In this document: positions 47,287 to 60,970 of the stretch, in pieces | How the letters are laid out: every line of letters begins with the position of its first letter | How positions within the stretch are numbered: position 1 is the stretch's first letter | Position numbers and translations under genes: made by a program | The notes under the pieces: generated by a model | What the model was told of the DNA's origin: nothing | Database searches by the model: none | The model's input: the letters and a program-made list of their open reading frames with translations, nothing else | DNA from: Panulirus ornatus | Lineage: Eukaryota; Arthropoda; Malacostraca; Decapoda; Palinuridae | Reading direction: 5' to 3' | DNA length: 64,000 bases | Assembly: GCF_036320965.1 (NCBI RefSeq) | Contig: NC_092240.1 | Location: forward strand, 11,785,001-11,849,000

Positions 47287-48770
47287 TCCCTCAAGCCAGA
47301 CCAGGTAATGCGCCCTCCTTCTCCTCCCTCCCCCCTCCTCCCTCTGCTCCGCTCTTACGTCAACACAAAAAGAAGAAATCACACAAAACAAAATATCCCT
47401 CACCCTAAATATATTTTTTTCCTCTCTTTCCTCCGCTTCACCAAAGAAGGAAGAAGGACGAAAAAAAAAGAAATAAATGGTGGACAGCCAGTGTAAACAG
47501 AGGCACCAGTATGCGTTTCCGAATGAGCTAATTCGCTCAGAGCGCCGGCGGGCGATGGTGGGGAAGGTGGGTCGCTTCTCCATACCAATATAAGGTTCCT
47601 CCTTTCCTTACCTGGGCTTCGAGTATGTGTTTGCGATCGTCGGCGGAAAAAAAATTTCGGGAATTTAACCTCTTTGGATAATGGGGGGGAATAAAGGCCT
47701 CCTGAATAGTCTCAGGGGCGCAAGCAAGAGAAAAAATGATGTCTTTATTTCTTTATTTTTTTTAGATGATGATTTAGGGTTATCCAGTGGCGGCACGGCG
47801 GAATGATCTGATGAACACCAGGGGCGACTGCTAGCAAACTCAGACAGTTTTCACGACGATGATCGATTACAATTTTCGTATTTTCTGTTGCTTAGAAGTT
47901 TTCGGTCTTGGTTCAATTATTATATATATTTTTTTCTACCATTTTTTTTTTCTTTCACTGGGTTAGATTTCTTGAGACATTTTATTTTAGTTCGATGAGA
48001 AAATTGTCCCAACCTTGTGGATTTATTCTCTTGGAACGAATTGGTCATTTTTGTGGGAGGGTCTAACGAGGTGATTCCTGAACTCGTTTGTTGGTTGATT
48101 GGTTGGTTATTTGACAAACAAGGTCAATTAAGACATCGGTGTCAAATTAATACCATCTTCGCTCCATAGCAATTCTTGCGATAAGTCTACTGGGACCTTT
48201 AGTTACAGTTTAAGATCAGTTTTCTATTTTCATTATTTATTTGAAATTAGAAAACAGTGTCTATAGTGTACACGTAAGTGTTTTGGGTATATTAAGATCG
48301 AATGACTCTGGGTTTCTTAACCATTTCAGAAGTAGACTTCTTTAACCTCATTTTGACATTTTTCTACATTTTCATCAAGTAGTAGACGTATGGAAATATA
48401 TCATAGAGCAGTGTTCTATATTATTCTTTTTTCAAATGTTAAATTATGTTTTTTTTTTCTAATGCTGTTAGTCAAAAGCCGAAAATTATCATTGAAAAAT
48501 AATTATCTATTATTTCTGCTATTTTTTTTTGCCATAAATGATAAGGACCGAACGAAGTTGCTTTTGTCGATGTGTTCTAAGTGAATCAGAGAAAAATAAT
48601 CCTGTTTTTCTTTTGTTTTATCGTTTCCACAAGTTTCCCCAAACCGCTTTTGTCTGTGCGTTCTGAGTGAAACAGAGTCGAAGCACTTTTCTCGTTTTCT
48701 CAAGTTTCCAGTAGTCTTGTAACGCGAGGCCACTTCAGTCTGAATCACCATCCAGAAACCCCGAATTACT
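47284..48770. other. No gene recognised in 1.5 kb
   Basis: Unique, AT-rich toward the right. A diverged direct duplication of about 100 bp lies at 48550-48715 (cttttgtc...gtgttct-aagtgaatcagag against cttttgtc...gcgttctgagtgaaacagag). Confidence 0.5.
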
Positions 48771-48995
48771 GAGACATTTTCTTTTTTTTATTCCTAAAAG
48801 ATTTCTCCCAAATCCTGAGACGGTGTTTTTTTTTAAAGAAGCTCCAAACTGTTAGAGACTTTATTTCTATTTAAAGAAGCTCTGAACTACTGAGACAGTT
48901 TTTAAAAAAGCCCCAAAATACTGAGATAATTTTCAAAGCCCCGAAAATACCGAGACATTTTTTTTTCAAGGAAGCTCCGAACCAATGAGACAGTT
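48771..48995 (+). repeat. Degenerate tandem repeat, period about 45 bp
   Basis: About five units with aagaagctcc-gaactactgagacatttt and T-runs of varying length. Confidence 0.75.
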
Positions 48996-49151
48996 TGTGA
49001 ATTTTAACCCTGAAGAACATAGACTCATAGATCGTGTGAGATGGACTTGTAGTTTTACATGACATTTATACATTATTGTTTCATTAGTCTGTGGGATAAT
49101 TAAAATGAAAGATGTTCGATGAATGAATTTTATTGTTAAAAACACCATCTT

Positions 49152-49324
49152 CCGTCCGTCTGTCCGTCCGTTCTTCCATCCGTCCGTCCGTCAATCCGTC
49201 CGTCCTTCCGTTCGTCCGTTCTACCATCCGTCTGTCTGTCAATCCATCCGCCCGTCAATCCGTCCGTCCGTCCGTCCTTCCGTCCGTCCGTCCGTCCGTC
49301 CATCCGTCCGTTGGTTCGTCCGCT
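49152..49324. repeat. (TCCG)n tetranucleotide repeat
   Basis: Imperfect ccgt units. The SVRPSVRPS frames across it are artefacts. Confidence 0.96.
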
Positions 49325-50556
<1,232 letters not shown>

Positions 50557-50560
<4 letters not shown>

Positions 50561-51482
50561 CGTATTTTCGTTTTTTCTCTCTCTTTCTCTCTCTCTTTTC
50601 AAGCTGTTTCCCTAAAGTCATTACGGCTGGTTCTCAGTGGCGAGGGCAGCGGCGGCGTGTGGGTAATGACCCTGGTAGCTGCTGCTGCTGCTTGACCCAG
50701 GAACCAAGTTGCAACCCTCGCTTTCTCTTTTCTCTTTAAAGGTCAGACAATGATATGGCCTGTGAAAAGCGGAGGAAGAGGAAGAGGAGGAGGTAGAGGT
50801 AGTAGGCAGAGGAAGGGGTGGAAAAGAGTATGGTATAGATCAGCTGAGAAATCTCGTGGGGAGATGATGGAAGAGGGGAGGAGGGGAAGGTTTCGTGTGA
50901 TGTAAAGGGAATGAAAGAGGGAGGGAGAGAGGGAAAGTATGACGACTCGTAGAATGGAAGGGAGTCCTCGTAGGACGTAAGGAAAAGAGGAACGACTTGT
51001 AGAATGGAAGGGAGTCCTTGTGTGACGTAAGGAAAAGAAGGACGACTCGTATGATGGAAGAAGGAGCGGTCTCGTGGGACGTAAGGGAAAGAAAAGAGGG
51101 ATGGAAGAGGAAAAGATAACTCTCCGTGGGATGGAAGAGATAGAAAGGAGGTAACGGAATGGGTCAAACCATACGAGAGATTCAAGAGGGAAAGGGAAAG
51201 ATCAAAAGTCCTTTTTGAGCTGAAATTGTAGTGACGTAGACTTGGTCGATCTTCACCCCCATAATGACGTGCTAAATGAGACGGATCATCTGCTCCGTGA
51301 CCCCAGTCTTACCCGTAAGCCCGTGGTGTTCATCCTATAGCCAGAGCTGTTGCTGCTGTTCCATGTACGTCATTACTGTTGCTGAGGAGTTAATGCAGTT
51401 GCCAGGTGGCTGTGGCGGTGTTATGGAAATGATAGACCCGTTGCTGTTGCTATCTCGGCAACGTTACTGAGATGTAATTGTG

Positions 51483-51484
<2 letters not shown>
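50557..51484. other. No gene seen; 58-bp minisatellite
   Basis: At 50938-51115 about three units of about 60 bp share cgactcgtagaatggaaggg and gtcctcgt-ggacgtaagg. The rest is purine-rich and has no recognised protein. Confidence 0.7.

Positions 51485-51567
<83 letters not shown>
51485..51567. repeat. (TA)n at the 3' end of minus-strand R3
   Basis: About 41 TA dinucleotides. Confidence 0.98.
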
Positions 51568-51569
<2 letters not shown>

Positions 51570-51722
51570 CTATGAGTCCACGGGAAAAATGAAACACGAT
51601 AAGTTCCCAAGTGCACTTTAGTGTAATAATCACATCATCAGGGGAGACACAAGAGAGAAAGATAACAGTCAGTTGATATACAATGAAGAGACGTAGCTGG
51701 GACGCCATTTGGTAAACATGTG
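51568..51722 (-). mobile_element. R3 repeat, full-length copy
   Basis: Minus-strand copy from catgtttaccaaatggcgtc through ctgatgatgtgattattaca to gtggactcataggaata, followed by (TA)n. Together with the next copy it forms a head-to-head inverted pair with (TA)n at both outer ends. Confidence 0.92.
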
Positions 51723-51730
51723 ATTGTCGA

Positions 51731-51779
51731 AGACAGACATCGAGCGCATCCTATCGACAGACATCGAGCGCATCCTAAA
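51731..51779 (+). repeat. 24-bp direct duplication between the two R3 copies
   Basis: Two copies of gacagacatcgagcgcatcc. Confidence 0.93.
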
Positions 51780-51784
51780 CTTAT

Positions 51785-51897
51785 TGTTATATTTTATATA
51801 TTCCTCTCTTGTATCTCCCCTGATGATGTGATTATTACACGAAAGTGCACTTGGGAACTTATCGTAATACATTTTCCCTGTGGACTCATAAGAATAT
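51785..51897 (+). mobile_element. R3 repeat, 5'-shortened copy
   Basis: Carries the core and ends gtggactcataagaatata. About 35 bp of other sequence lies between it and the (TA)n at 51931-52000. Confidence 0.9.
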
Positions 51898-51928
51898 ACT
51901 TGATCACGCGCAAAATTGTGATCCTTTT

Positions 51929-51930
<2 letters not shown>

Positions 51931-52000
<70 letters not shown>
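51931..52000. repeat. (TA)n microsatellite
   Basis: About 35 TA dinucleotides. Confidence 0.98.
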
Positions 52001-52010
<10 letters not shown>

Positions 52011-52039
52011 TAATTTATTCATTTATTTGTCTGTGTGTA

Positions 52040-52235
52040 TTCCTGGTGAAAAGGGAGAAAGAATCCTGCTGGAGCGGGTGGCTGAAAATCCTCTCTTCCT
52101 GTATTACTCTCCGAAAGAAGGAACAGAGCGAAGAGCCGAGTGAGGATTTTTTTTATCCATCCCCCCACTAAGGCTCTGTCATCCGTTCTTGACGCTACCT
52201 CGCTTACGCGGGGGATGGCGAGCCCGTATGAAAAG
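52040..52235 (+). mobile_element. SINE-1, diverged copy
   Basis: Shows gaaaagggagaaagaatcct, gaaagaaggaacagagcgaa, and the core as gctacctcgcttacgcgggg followed by gatggcgagcccgtatgaaa. The 5' atccctgggga segment is altered to attcctggtgaaaa. Confidence 0.8.
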
Positions 52236-52319
52236 AAAGACAAACAAAAATGCCTTGTAACAAGGGAATGGGGGGTAATGGTCCTGTCTCATGCCTGTGT
52301 GAGGCAGGCCAGGTGGCCG

Positions 52320-52332
52320 CCTCTCTCTCTCG

Positions 52333-52393
<61 letters not shown>

Positions 52394-52406
52394 TTGCCTA
52401 CGGTGA

Positions 52407-52475
<69 letters not shown>
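52320..52475. repeat. (TC)n/(AC)n/(TC)n mosaic
   Basis: Short TC, AC to about 52388, linker acatacttgcctacggtgac, then TC 52412-52475. Same architecture as 50210-50422. Confidence 0.96.
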
Positions 52476-52478
<3 letters not shown>

Positions 52479-52587
52479 CGTACACCATCAGCAGCAGGAG
52501 GAACGGACCCCGGCTTCCCCCTCCCCCAGCTTTGGAAGTCGTCGGCTGGGGGAGTGTGTTCCCGCCAGCCCGAGCGGTCATTAGAAT

Positions 52588-52695
52588 CCCCTCTCTCCCC
52601 ACCCTCTCCAATCCCCTCTCTGCAATCCCTCTCCAATCCCCTCTCTCCCCACCCTCTCCAATCCCCTCTCTCCCCACCCTCTCCAATCCCTCCCC
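52588..52695 (+). repeat. 24-bp minisatellite, about 4 units
   Basis: Units of tccccaccctctccaatccc. Proline/serine-rich frames across it are by-products. Confidence 0.93.
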
Positions 52696-52862
52696 CTCAT
52701 CTACCCCTCCTCCTCTTCTCCCCTCGGGGGGAGGCAGGAAGTCGAAGGGGCGACTCCGGCTTCCTCCAGGAAGGACGCAGACGAAGGTGGTGTTGGCTCA
52801 GTTAGCTGGGGGGGTCTAGGTAGAGTGTGGGAATAACAGGAGAGAGGTGGATCATGTGTATG

Positions 52863-52864
<2 letters not shown>

Positions 52865-52897
<33 letters not shown>
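52865..52897. repeat. (GT)n microsatellite
   Basis: About 16 GT dinucleotides. Confidence 0.97.
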
Positions 52898-52898
<1 letters not shown>

Positions 52899-53445
52899 TG
52901 AGAGAGAGAGAGAGACTTACAGATTTTGCCAAAAGGCAGTGCTAACCCGTAGCGCTCACCGCAGTTAAGAGCTACTACGCTAACGAGGGGCGGGTCTTTT
53001 AGGAGTTACATGATCTCAAGTGTTGACGTACGCGTATAATCACTCGTCGCGTGAGTTTGACTTTGGGCATTCATCCCTGTGAAGATGATTTCGATTTTGA
53101 GAAGTCTTTGTCTCTAGATACGCTCGAAGAAAGTAACTGTGACAGAAAAAGAGGGAATTTGGAATAAGTGTAAGAAATTGTAGGATAAATTAGATACTGA
53201 ATTTGGAATAAGTGTAACAAATTGTAGGATAGATTAGATATTGAATTCGGCCAAGTATAATGCTACACGAAATGAGATCATTCATCTGTAATCTCCACTA
53301 AGTTAGATGGATCATAAGAGGCTTGAAAGAGTCTCTCCTAAATGAAGGATTGACTCGTATTTTGTCCCTAAGGTTATGTAAGCGTGCCAAAAAGTTCTTA
53401 AAAATGTTCGAGCGATTAATCATAACATCTTGAACTTACAAAAGA
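52898..53445. other. No gene seen; 48-bp direct duplication
   Basis: 53155-53250 contains two copies of gaatttggaataagtgtaa with attgtaggata-attagata. Otherwise unique. Confidence 0.65.
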
Positions 53446-53697
53446 GGCCTTGTAGTTTGTGGTACATTACCCCGGCCTTGTAGTTTGTGGTACATTTCCC
53501 CGGCCTTGTAGTCTGTGGTACATTACCCCGGCCTTGTAGTTTGTGGTACATTACCCCGGCCTTGTAGTCTGTGGTACATTACCCCGGCCTTGTAGTTTGT
53601 GGTACATTACCCCGGCCTTGTAGATTGTGGTACATTACCCCGGCCTTGTAGTCTGTGGTACATTACCCCGGCCTTGTAGTTTGTGGTACATTTCCCC
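53446..53697 (+). repeat. 28-bp minisatellite, 9 units
   Basis: Units of ggccttgtagtttgtggtac + attacccc with variants tctg/attg and atttcccc. Confidence 0.97.
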
Positions 53698-53903
53698 CAG
53701 TTAAAACGTTTTTTTGTCAAGTTTCTGAGAAAGGCTAAGGTAGAAGAAGGTGGGAGGGTCGCCCTCGTTCACATTAGAGGTTTTATAATGTGTGAACCAG
53801 TCTGATTCCGTTTCTTAATCGAAATAGGATTAAGGTAGGGGTTGAAGAGGGTGATATTTTTTGCTTCGTGTATGAGGAGTGAGGGCAAGTAATGATGGTT
53901 CTT

Positions 53904-53906
<3 letters not shown>

Positions 53907-53966
<60 letters not shown>
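53907..53966. repeat. (AG)n microsatellite
   Basis: AG array with one aaag break. Confidence 0.98.
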
Positions 53967-53969
<3 letters not shown>

Positions 53970-55289
53970 AATCGAGTGGAAACGACACCAGCCAATCTGT
54001 TAAACGAGGCGCGGTGAAGGGCGAGCAAAACCACCTCGTTTCCCGCGTGTCGTAAACCCCCCATTAGCGAACCTGTGAATTAATTTCAGATATGGCGGGT
54101 TCCGTTCACGTTTTGTCGTAATTTCTAGGACGTCATTCTGGAATTTGCGGGGGGGGGGGGGGGTCTTTTTTCAGGGCTTTCATGGAGTAGATTTAATGTT
54201 GATTAAGAGGTGATTGGTGTACATAGAGACATCCACAATTATCATACACACCACACACGTACCACACGAGCTAGCTAACCTGATCCATTGCAAGTTTCTC
54301 GAGGTGTAATGAAATGCGTGTGTGTGTGTGTGTGTGTGTGTAAACACACAAGAGCAGAAATACACATTCACATGTACATGGGCCCAAATAAGCGAGACCG
54401 AACAATGAATAATGTCAAATCAAACATTGAATATTTTACAAGAATGTCTCTCAGACATTACTGGCCACTATGTCGCCCACTTTCTATGCCAAGTGAAGTC
54501 AAGATAAGATTTAATTGAATAGAGAACATTTATATCACAGTGTATGTATACATATATATTTTGCGCTGAGTTTTCATATCAGTAAATTAATACTTTTTAA
54601 AAAACGCAACATGTGTGACCTTGGTTGGCCTGTGTGTGACCTTGCTTGACGTGAATAGGTTGACCTAAGATGAGAATAGCGTTTGGAGAGGTGGGTATAT
54701 ATAGGCTCTAGGCCTATCAGCAGCTTTGGATTGTTAAGGGATGAGAGGGATTCATGAAATCATGCACAGAGTCACTGTCGTGTTCTACTAAGCCCCACTT
54801 TGACTACCCTCTGCAGGGAAGGACAGTGTATCAATCTTCTCATACCTGTACGCCAAAGATTATCATACGTGGTTATGTTCAAGACTGAATAGGTAATAAC
54901 TTTCCTATTGATTGCGAATAAGTTAGTTTCATCACCACATTAATGACGATTCCATTCAGCCACACACTGGATACCAGCTGGTAGAATATATGTATAAAGT
55001 CAACCCTCTTTGTCCCCCTCAAGAAAATAATTTGACATCTGCGATGCTCTTCTGTAGTTGAAGCCGATGTGCGGCAACTCAGACATGAATAGGTTCCCAT
55101 CTTCATTAGGAGTTTAGATTCCTTCCCGACTCGCCCTTCCCCCCAATATAGAAAAAAAAAGAGACACTCAAGCGTTGAGGTGCAGGAGAACGAACCACCT
55201 CCCTTCTAAATGCCTCGTAATATACGTAAGCAAGGGTCATAGGGGTAAACATGGGAAAGGCGGTAACAGTGTGTCAGATGGGGGAGCCC

Positions 55290-55292
<3 letters not shown>
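53967..55292. other. No gene recognised in 1.3 kb; short (GT)n and G-run
   Basis: G-run at about 54150-54163 and GT at 54318-54341. The rest is unique with short unrecognised frames. Confidence 0.45.

Positions 55293-55347
<55 letters not shown>
55293..55347. repeat. (AG)n microsatellite
   Basis: About 27 AG dinucleotides. Confidence 0.98.
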
Positions 55348-55615
55348 GCCCATGTACCAGATTACATATTAGAACGTCGTGAATGCACGGAGAGACAGTT
55401 CAGACCCCCAACTCAAGCATGCACATCCCTTCGCAAGCGCGCGTGAGTGAACGCAGACAGGCAGGAGGTTGAATATCTTGAAATTCCTCCATGTTCAGGA
55501 GGCAGGAACATGTGATCTCCATAGCTATACCGATGCAGAGAGAGACACAGTCATTTCACTCAGAATTACTTTATTGGCTAAGAGTAATCTGCAAAGGTCC
55601 TGTATACAGAGACGA

Positions 55616-55617
<2 letters not shown>

Positions 55618-55686
<69 letters not shown>

Positions 55687-55708
55687 CACACACACACACA
55701 CACACACA
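55618..55708. repeat. (TC)n then (CA)n
   Basis: TC to 55684, CA to 55708. Confidence 0.98.
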
Positions 55709-56583
55709 CGGCCTTTTAGAAGCCTCACCGGCATTACTCACCTGTGTACATTCTAAGAAGAGAAGAGGGGTTTTACCCTGACTTCTGCCTCGCCATGTTC
55801 AGGACTTGTAACTGTGTTCCAGGGAAGAGGTACAGTGTTTAGACATGAAATGGTAGCATTTCCTTACCTTCAGCTAATGGATATGTCGCATTCATAATGT
55901 TTTTATTATTCTTAACGAATTAGTTCAACTTTATTTCTTATGATCAACGCTCATGGTCTTGGAGAGCATAAGATGAATGGGGAGACTAGGACGTCTTTTA
56001 AATTTATGGTCTTGTAGGGCCTCAAGAAGATCAGAGGACGAAGCATGTATTAAGCTCATGGAGGGCTAAAAGAGATGAACAGGAAGATTCAACAAGCCTT
56101 CAAACTCATGGTCTTGGAGGGTTAAAGATAATGGGAAGACTAGGCACACCTTCAAACTCATGGTCTGGTGGGCTTAAAAAGAAGATTAACCAATGTTTTT
56201 TGAAGATCTACGAACTGTTGCCTTCAGCGCGACTCTGTCCCACGTAAGATTTCAGCAGAATATTCTACATAACCTTTCTGAAAAGTTTTTTTAAAAACGC
56301 TGACATACACCATTAAAGGCCATGATGATAAAAAGGCCTACATTGTTATATGCGTCACTGCCTTTCTCTCTTTGGCGAGGTGGCCTCATGGCAGACGAAC
56401 GCTAACCTTACCTGCACATATACCTGTGTTAACTGTCATGGGTAATGCTGCGAAATCAGGAGTCTACAATCCACACTTGAAGGTCCACAAACCACTCGAT
56501 GACTTACCGTGACACCAGCATTTATATATTTTAATGACGTATTCAATGTCTTGTGTCACTTAGTTCGACAGATACGTAAAACG

Positions 56584-56586
<3 letters not shown>
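55709..56586. other. No gene seen; degenerate repeat
   Basis: At 55945-56190 about four diverged units of about 60 bp contain ctcatggtcttggagggyta and gggaagactagg. Otherwise unique. Confidence 0.6.

Positions 56587-56666
<80 letters not shown>
56587..56666. repeat. (TC)n microsatellite
   Basis: About 40 TC dinucleotides. Confidence 0.98.
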
Positions 56667-56669
<3 letters not shown>

Positions 56670-56854
56670 CAGTACTTTCCTATCTCCCTCTCTCACTACA
56701 CGAGTATAAACTTCACTCAAGACGAAATTGGCAGGAGAGTACCCAGAGAACACCATCGCGAAGTGATATCCAGAGCCGTGCACGAGTTGAAGGATTGGAA
56801 GCGGGACAATTCCATTAAAACTAAAACCCGGAACGATTGTGGCCCGTCAGCTCC

Positions 56855-57083
56855 CGAGAACCAAGAGGAACTGTGACGCGGCCCTGAGAGCCAAGAGGAA
56901 CTGTGACGCGGCCCTGAGAACCAAGAGGAACTGTGACGCGGCCCTGAGAACCAAGAGGAACTGTGACGCGGCCCTGAGAACCAAGAGGAACTGTGACGCG
57001 GCCCTGAGAACCAAGAGGAACTGTGACGCGGCCCTGAGAACCAAGAGGAACTGTGACGCAGCCCTGAGAACCAAGAGGAATGA
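56855..57083 (+). repeat. 30-bp minisatellite, 7-8 units
   Basis: Units of gaactgtgacgcggccctga + gaaccaagag, almost identical. Thirty is a multiple of three, so frames stay open on both strands: NCDAALRTKR on plus; VPLGSQGRVT, SSWFSGPRHS and a third on minus. The longest enclosing frame is 229 codons (56821-57510, minus), but it runs into (TA)n at its start. No evidence of a real protein. Confidence 0.97.
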
Positions 57084-57417
57084 GACGCCCTTCTTGTTGA
57101 CTCAAGAGTGGGTAGCACCTTCCACCGTGAACGCTGCCTGACGGACAACTATACGTATTACTTGAGTCTTCCTTCCTCCTCATGCTCGCTGGGTTACTTC
57201 GCTTGATCTCTATGATGGATTTGGTTCGGTCGAGCTGCTCACTAAATTGTCTTGCTTTGGACTCCGCTTGCTGACCTTGTTTGCAAGAACAGTTGGGTTG
57301 TCTTTCTTTAGATCGGGAGGTTTTGTTTGCTCTCTCTCTCTCCCTTCTGGTACTGCATAATGGTCTTTGTATACTGAGGATTGTTTGTTTGCTAACAAAG
57401 TTTGTTTGCTTCGTCTT

Positions 57418-57420
<3 letters not shown>
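57084..57420. other. No gene recognised
   Basis: Unique sequence crossed by the minus-strand frame noted for the 30-bp repeat. Confidence 0.45.

Positions 57421-57502
<82 letters not shown>
57421..57502. repeat. (TA)n microsatellite
   Basis: TA array with one gt break near its start. Confidence 0.97.
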
Positions 57503-57509
<7 letters not shown>

Positions 57510-57517
57510 TACATATA

Positions 57518-57667
57518 TATGTTTACCAAATGGCGTCCTGGCTTCGTCTCTTTCATGTATATCAAGTGACTTTTATTTCTCTCTTGTGTCTCCCCTGATG
57601 ATGTGATTATTAACGAAACTGCACTTGGGAGCTTACTTTGTTTCATATTTTCCCCGTGGACTGATAG

Positions 57668-57670
<3 letters not shown>
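57518..57670 (+). mobile_element. R3 repeat, full-length copy
   Basis: From tatgtttaccaaatggcgtc to ctgataggaatata, followed by (TA)n at 57669-57715. The core has a small deletion (attattaacgaaactgcac). Confidence 0.92.

Positions 57671-57715
<45 letters not shown>
57669..57715. repeat. (TA)n at the 3' end of R3
   Basis: About 23 TA dinucleotides. Confidence 0.97.
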
Positions 57716-57717
<2 letters not shown>

Positions 57718-57752
57718 CAGTGCATCACAGTGGTGCATGTGATTTAATATTT

Positions 57753-57893
57753 GCTGATATCCACGAGGAAGATGAGAAACAATATGATCCCAAGTGCACT
57801 TTCGTGTAATGATTACATCCCCTGACGATGTGTTCATTACACGAAAGTGCACTTAGGAACTTATTGTGTTTCAGTTTCCTAGTGGTCATCAGC
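57753..57893. mobile_element. Inverted pair of R3 3' halves
   Basis: Left arm 57753-57811 and right arm 57834-57893 are inverted copies of the R3 segment from tcattacacgaaagtgcact to about gtggatatcagc. About 22 bp (gattacatcccctgacgatg plus two bases) lie between them. The arms are roughly 75-80 percent matched by eye. The centre retains the ctgacgatgtg form of the R3 core. Confidence 0.9.
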
Positions 57894-57894
57894 C

Positions 57895-57895
<1 letters not shown>

Positions 57896-57947
<52 letters not shown>
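57896..57947. repeat. (CA)n microsatellite
   Basis: About 26 CA dinucleotides. 57948-58220 has no gene. Confidence 0.98.
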
Positions 57948-57949
<2 letters not shown>

Positions 57950-58220
57950 CGTCCTGGAGACTATACTGGTGACACCAATGGAGTTGGTGCTGGCTCCTTC
58001 CTGGCCGCCCTAGTCACAGCCCTTGCGTAATTAAGGGCGAGGTTATTGCGTCATGAATATCTGGAGAGTTAGTTTGGGATTCTTTACGGTCAGTTTCTGC
58101 CTCTGTAATTACTCGTTTGGGAGGGGAAAAAAAAATATTATCAAGCTTTATTGGGAGCCCATTTTACCCTCCTCCTTCCACAGACAACCTGAGGTTGTTT
58201 GCACGTTTAGTTGCTCTGCC

Positions 58221-58915
58221 AGTTTGGTTGTAAGTCCACCACTTTGGTTGTAAGTCTACCAGTTTGGTTGTAAGTCTACCATTTTGGTTGTAAATCTACC
58301 AGTCTGGTTGTAGGTCTACCAGTTTGGTTGTAAGTCTACCAGTTTGGTTGTAAGTCTACCATTTTGGTTGTAAATCTACCAGTTTGGTTGTAAGTCTACC
58401 AGTTTGGTTGTAAGTCTACCAGTTTGGTTATAAGTCTACCAGTCTGGTTGTAGGTCTACCAGTTTGGTTGTAAGTCTACCATTTTGGTTGTAAGTCTACC
58501 AGTTTGGTTGTAAGTCTACCATTTTGGTTGTAAATCTACCAGTTTGGTTGTAAGTCTACCATTTTGGTTGTAAATCTACCAGTTTGGTTGTAAGTCTACC
58601 AGTTTGGTTGTAAGTCTACCAGTTTGGTTGTAAGTCTACCAGTCTGGTTGTAGGTCTACCAGTTTGGTTGTAAGTCTACCATTTTGGTTGTAAATCTACC
58701 AGTTTGGTTGTAAGTCTACCAGTTTGGTTGTAAGTCTACCAGTTTGGTTGTAAGTCTACCATTTTGGTTGTAAATCTACCAGTTTGGTTGTAAGTCTACC
58801 AGTTTGGTTGTAAGTCCACCAGTTTGGTTGTAAGTCTACCAGTTTGGTTAAAAGTCTACCAGTTTGGTTGTAAGTCTACCAGTTTGCTTGTAAATCTACC
58901 AGTTTGGTTGTTAGT
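58221..58915 (+). repeat. 20-bp minisatellite, about 35 units
   Basis: Units of agtttggttgtaagtctacc with recurrent variants attttggttgtaaatctacc and agtctggttgtaggtctacc. Length is strictly 20 bp throughout. Confidence 0.98.
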
Positions 58916-58970
58916 CGGCTAATTGTGGTGTAGGCCACTGAATTTTGTTTGTAGTTGTGGGGATGATTAC

Positions 58971-58972
<2 letters not shown>

Positions 58973-59027
<55 letters not shown>
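58973..59027. repeat. (GT)n microsatellite
   Basis: About 27 GT dinucleotides. Confidence 0.98.
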
Positions 59028-59029
<2 letters not shown>

Positions 59030-59166
59030 CTCTAGGGTTGATGGCAGCTCAGTGTAGTGGTAGACATGTACCAATTGCACTTCTTGAAAAAGAAAGTGTT
59101 ATTATTAGTTTTGGCTTCGTGATCAACCATTTTGTGATCATTTAGATTAGAAATGGGATGTTCAGG

Positions 59167-59891
<725 letters not shown>

Positions 59892-59955
<64 letters not shown>
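59892..59955. repeat. (TA)n microsatellite
   Basis: About 31 TA dinucleotides. 59956-60392 has no gene. Confidence 0.98.
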
Positions 59956-59960
<5 letters not shown>

Positions 59961-60392
59961 TCCCGACATCGATTCACCATTGCATCCTTAAGGATAGCAA
60001 CAGATATTCCATCTGATGTTCTGGTTATCTTCATGTTCTGTAACAGACTTATCCAAGGCTACCACTTCACACAACTCACCACCATACGTCTGGGTTTAAT
60101 CCCTACAACATGAGCGTCTCACTCCGAACAGTGACGTGTTTTGTCCATCAGCAAAAGGCGTATGTGTGATATTTACCTCCGGTCGAGAGGTTAGTCTTCT
60201 AAAAAGTGTATTATCTCTCTTCGTGTTTTTTGTAAAGCAAGGAAGCGCCTGGTGAGTTGCTTTTCAAAACTTTCAGTATTTGTTTCACAAAGTACAGGAC
60301 CCTCTCGTTTATTCTTCTTTCATATACATTTATTTTTCCTGGTGGATGATTATATATACTTAGGTTTACAGTGTCATTTTCCCTTTTTAAAA

Positions 60393-60590
60393 ACTATACA
60401 TTTTTTTTCTTCCTTTTTATCATTGCATCTTCTAAATACATTTTTTTTCCTTTTTATCATCGCATCTTCTACATACATTTTTTTTTCCTTTTTATCATCG
60501 CATCTTCTAAATACATTTTTTTTTTCCTTTTTATCATCGCATCTTCTAAATACATTTTTTTTCCTTTTTATCATCGCATCTTCTAAATCG
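60393..60590 (+). repeat. About 38-bp T-rich minisatellite, 5 units
   Basis: Units of acattttttttcctttttat + catcgcatcttctaaat with T-run length differences. Confidence 0.95.
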
Positions 60591-60898
60591 AATATAGTGT
60601 TACTCCCTCCCCAGCCAGAATTAATTTCCTGCTTTGCCATCAACTCTACTTCTTCAAGGAGATCACACAACCTCTCTCCCCCAGGAAGTTTTTATGTCTT
60701 ATAAAACCACCTTCGAAGGTCCAGCAGTTGGTTGTCTTCTTCTTGGATTGTATTTTTTTTTTGGGGGGGGTTGAGACAGATCATTATTGTACTTTATGGT
60801 GGATGAAGGAAGGATTTGAGGGAGGTTGAGAAGAAAGAGGGGTACATAGGTTGGTAGAAGAGATGGAATGATACATGCAGTTGTTGAGATGGCAAAGT

Positions 60899-60901
<3 letters not shown>
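60591..60901. other. No gene seen
   Basis: Unique, with T/G runs near 60750. Confidence 0.5.

Positions 60902-60966
<65 letters not shown>
60902..60966. repeat. (AG)n microsatellite
   Basis: About 32 AG dinucleotides. Confidence 0.98.

Positions 60967-60970
<4 letters not shown>

Noticed and set aside
56821..57510. 229-codon minus-strand frame as a repeat protein gene
   Set aside because: It begins inside a (TA)n array and is open mainly because the 30-bp unit is a multiple of three.
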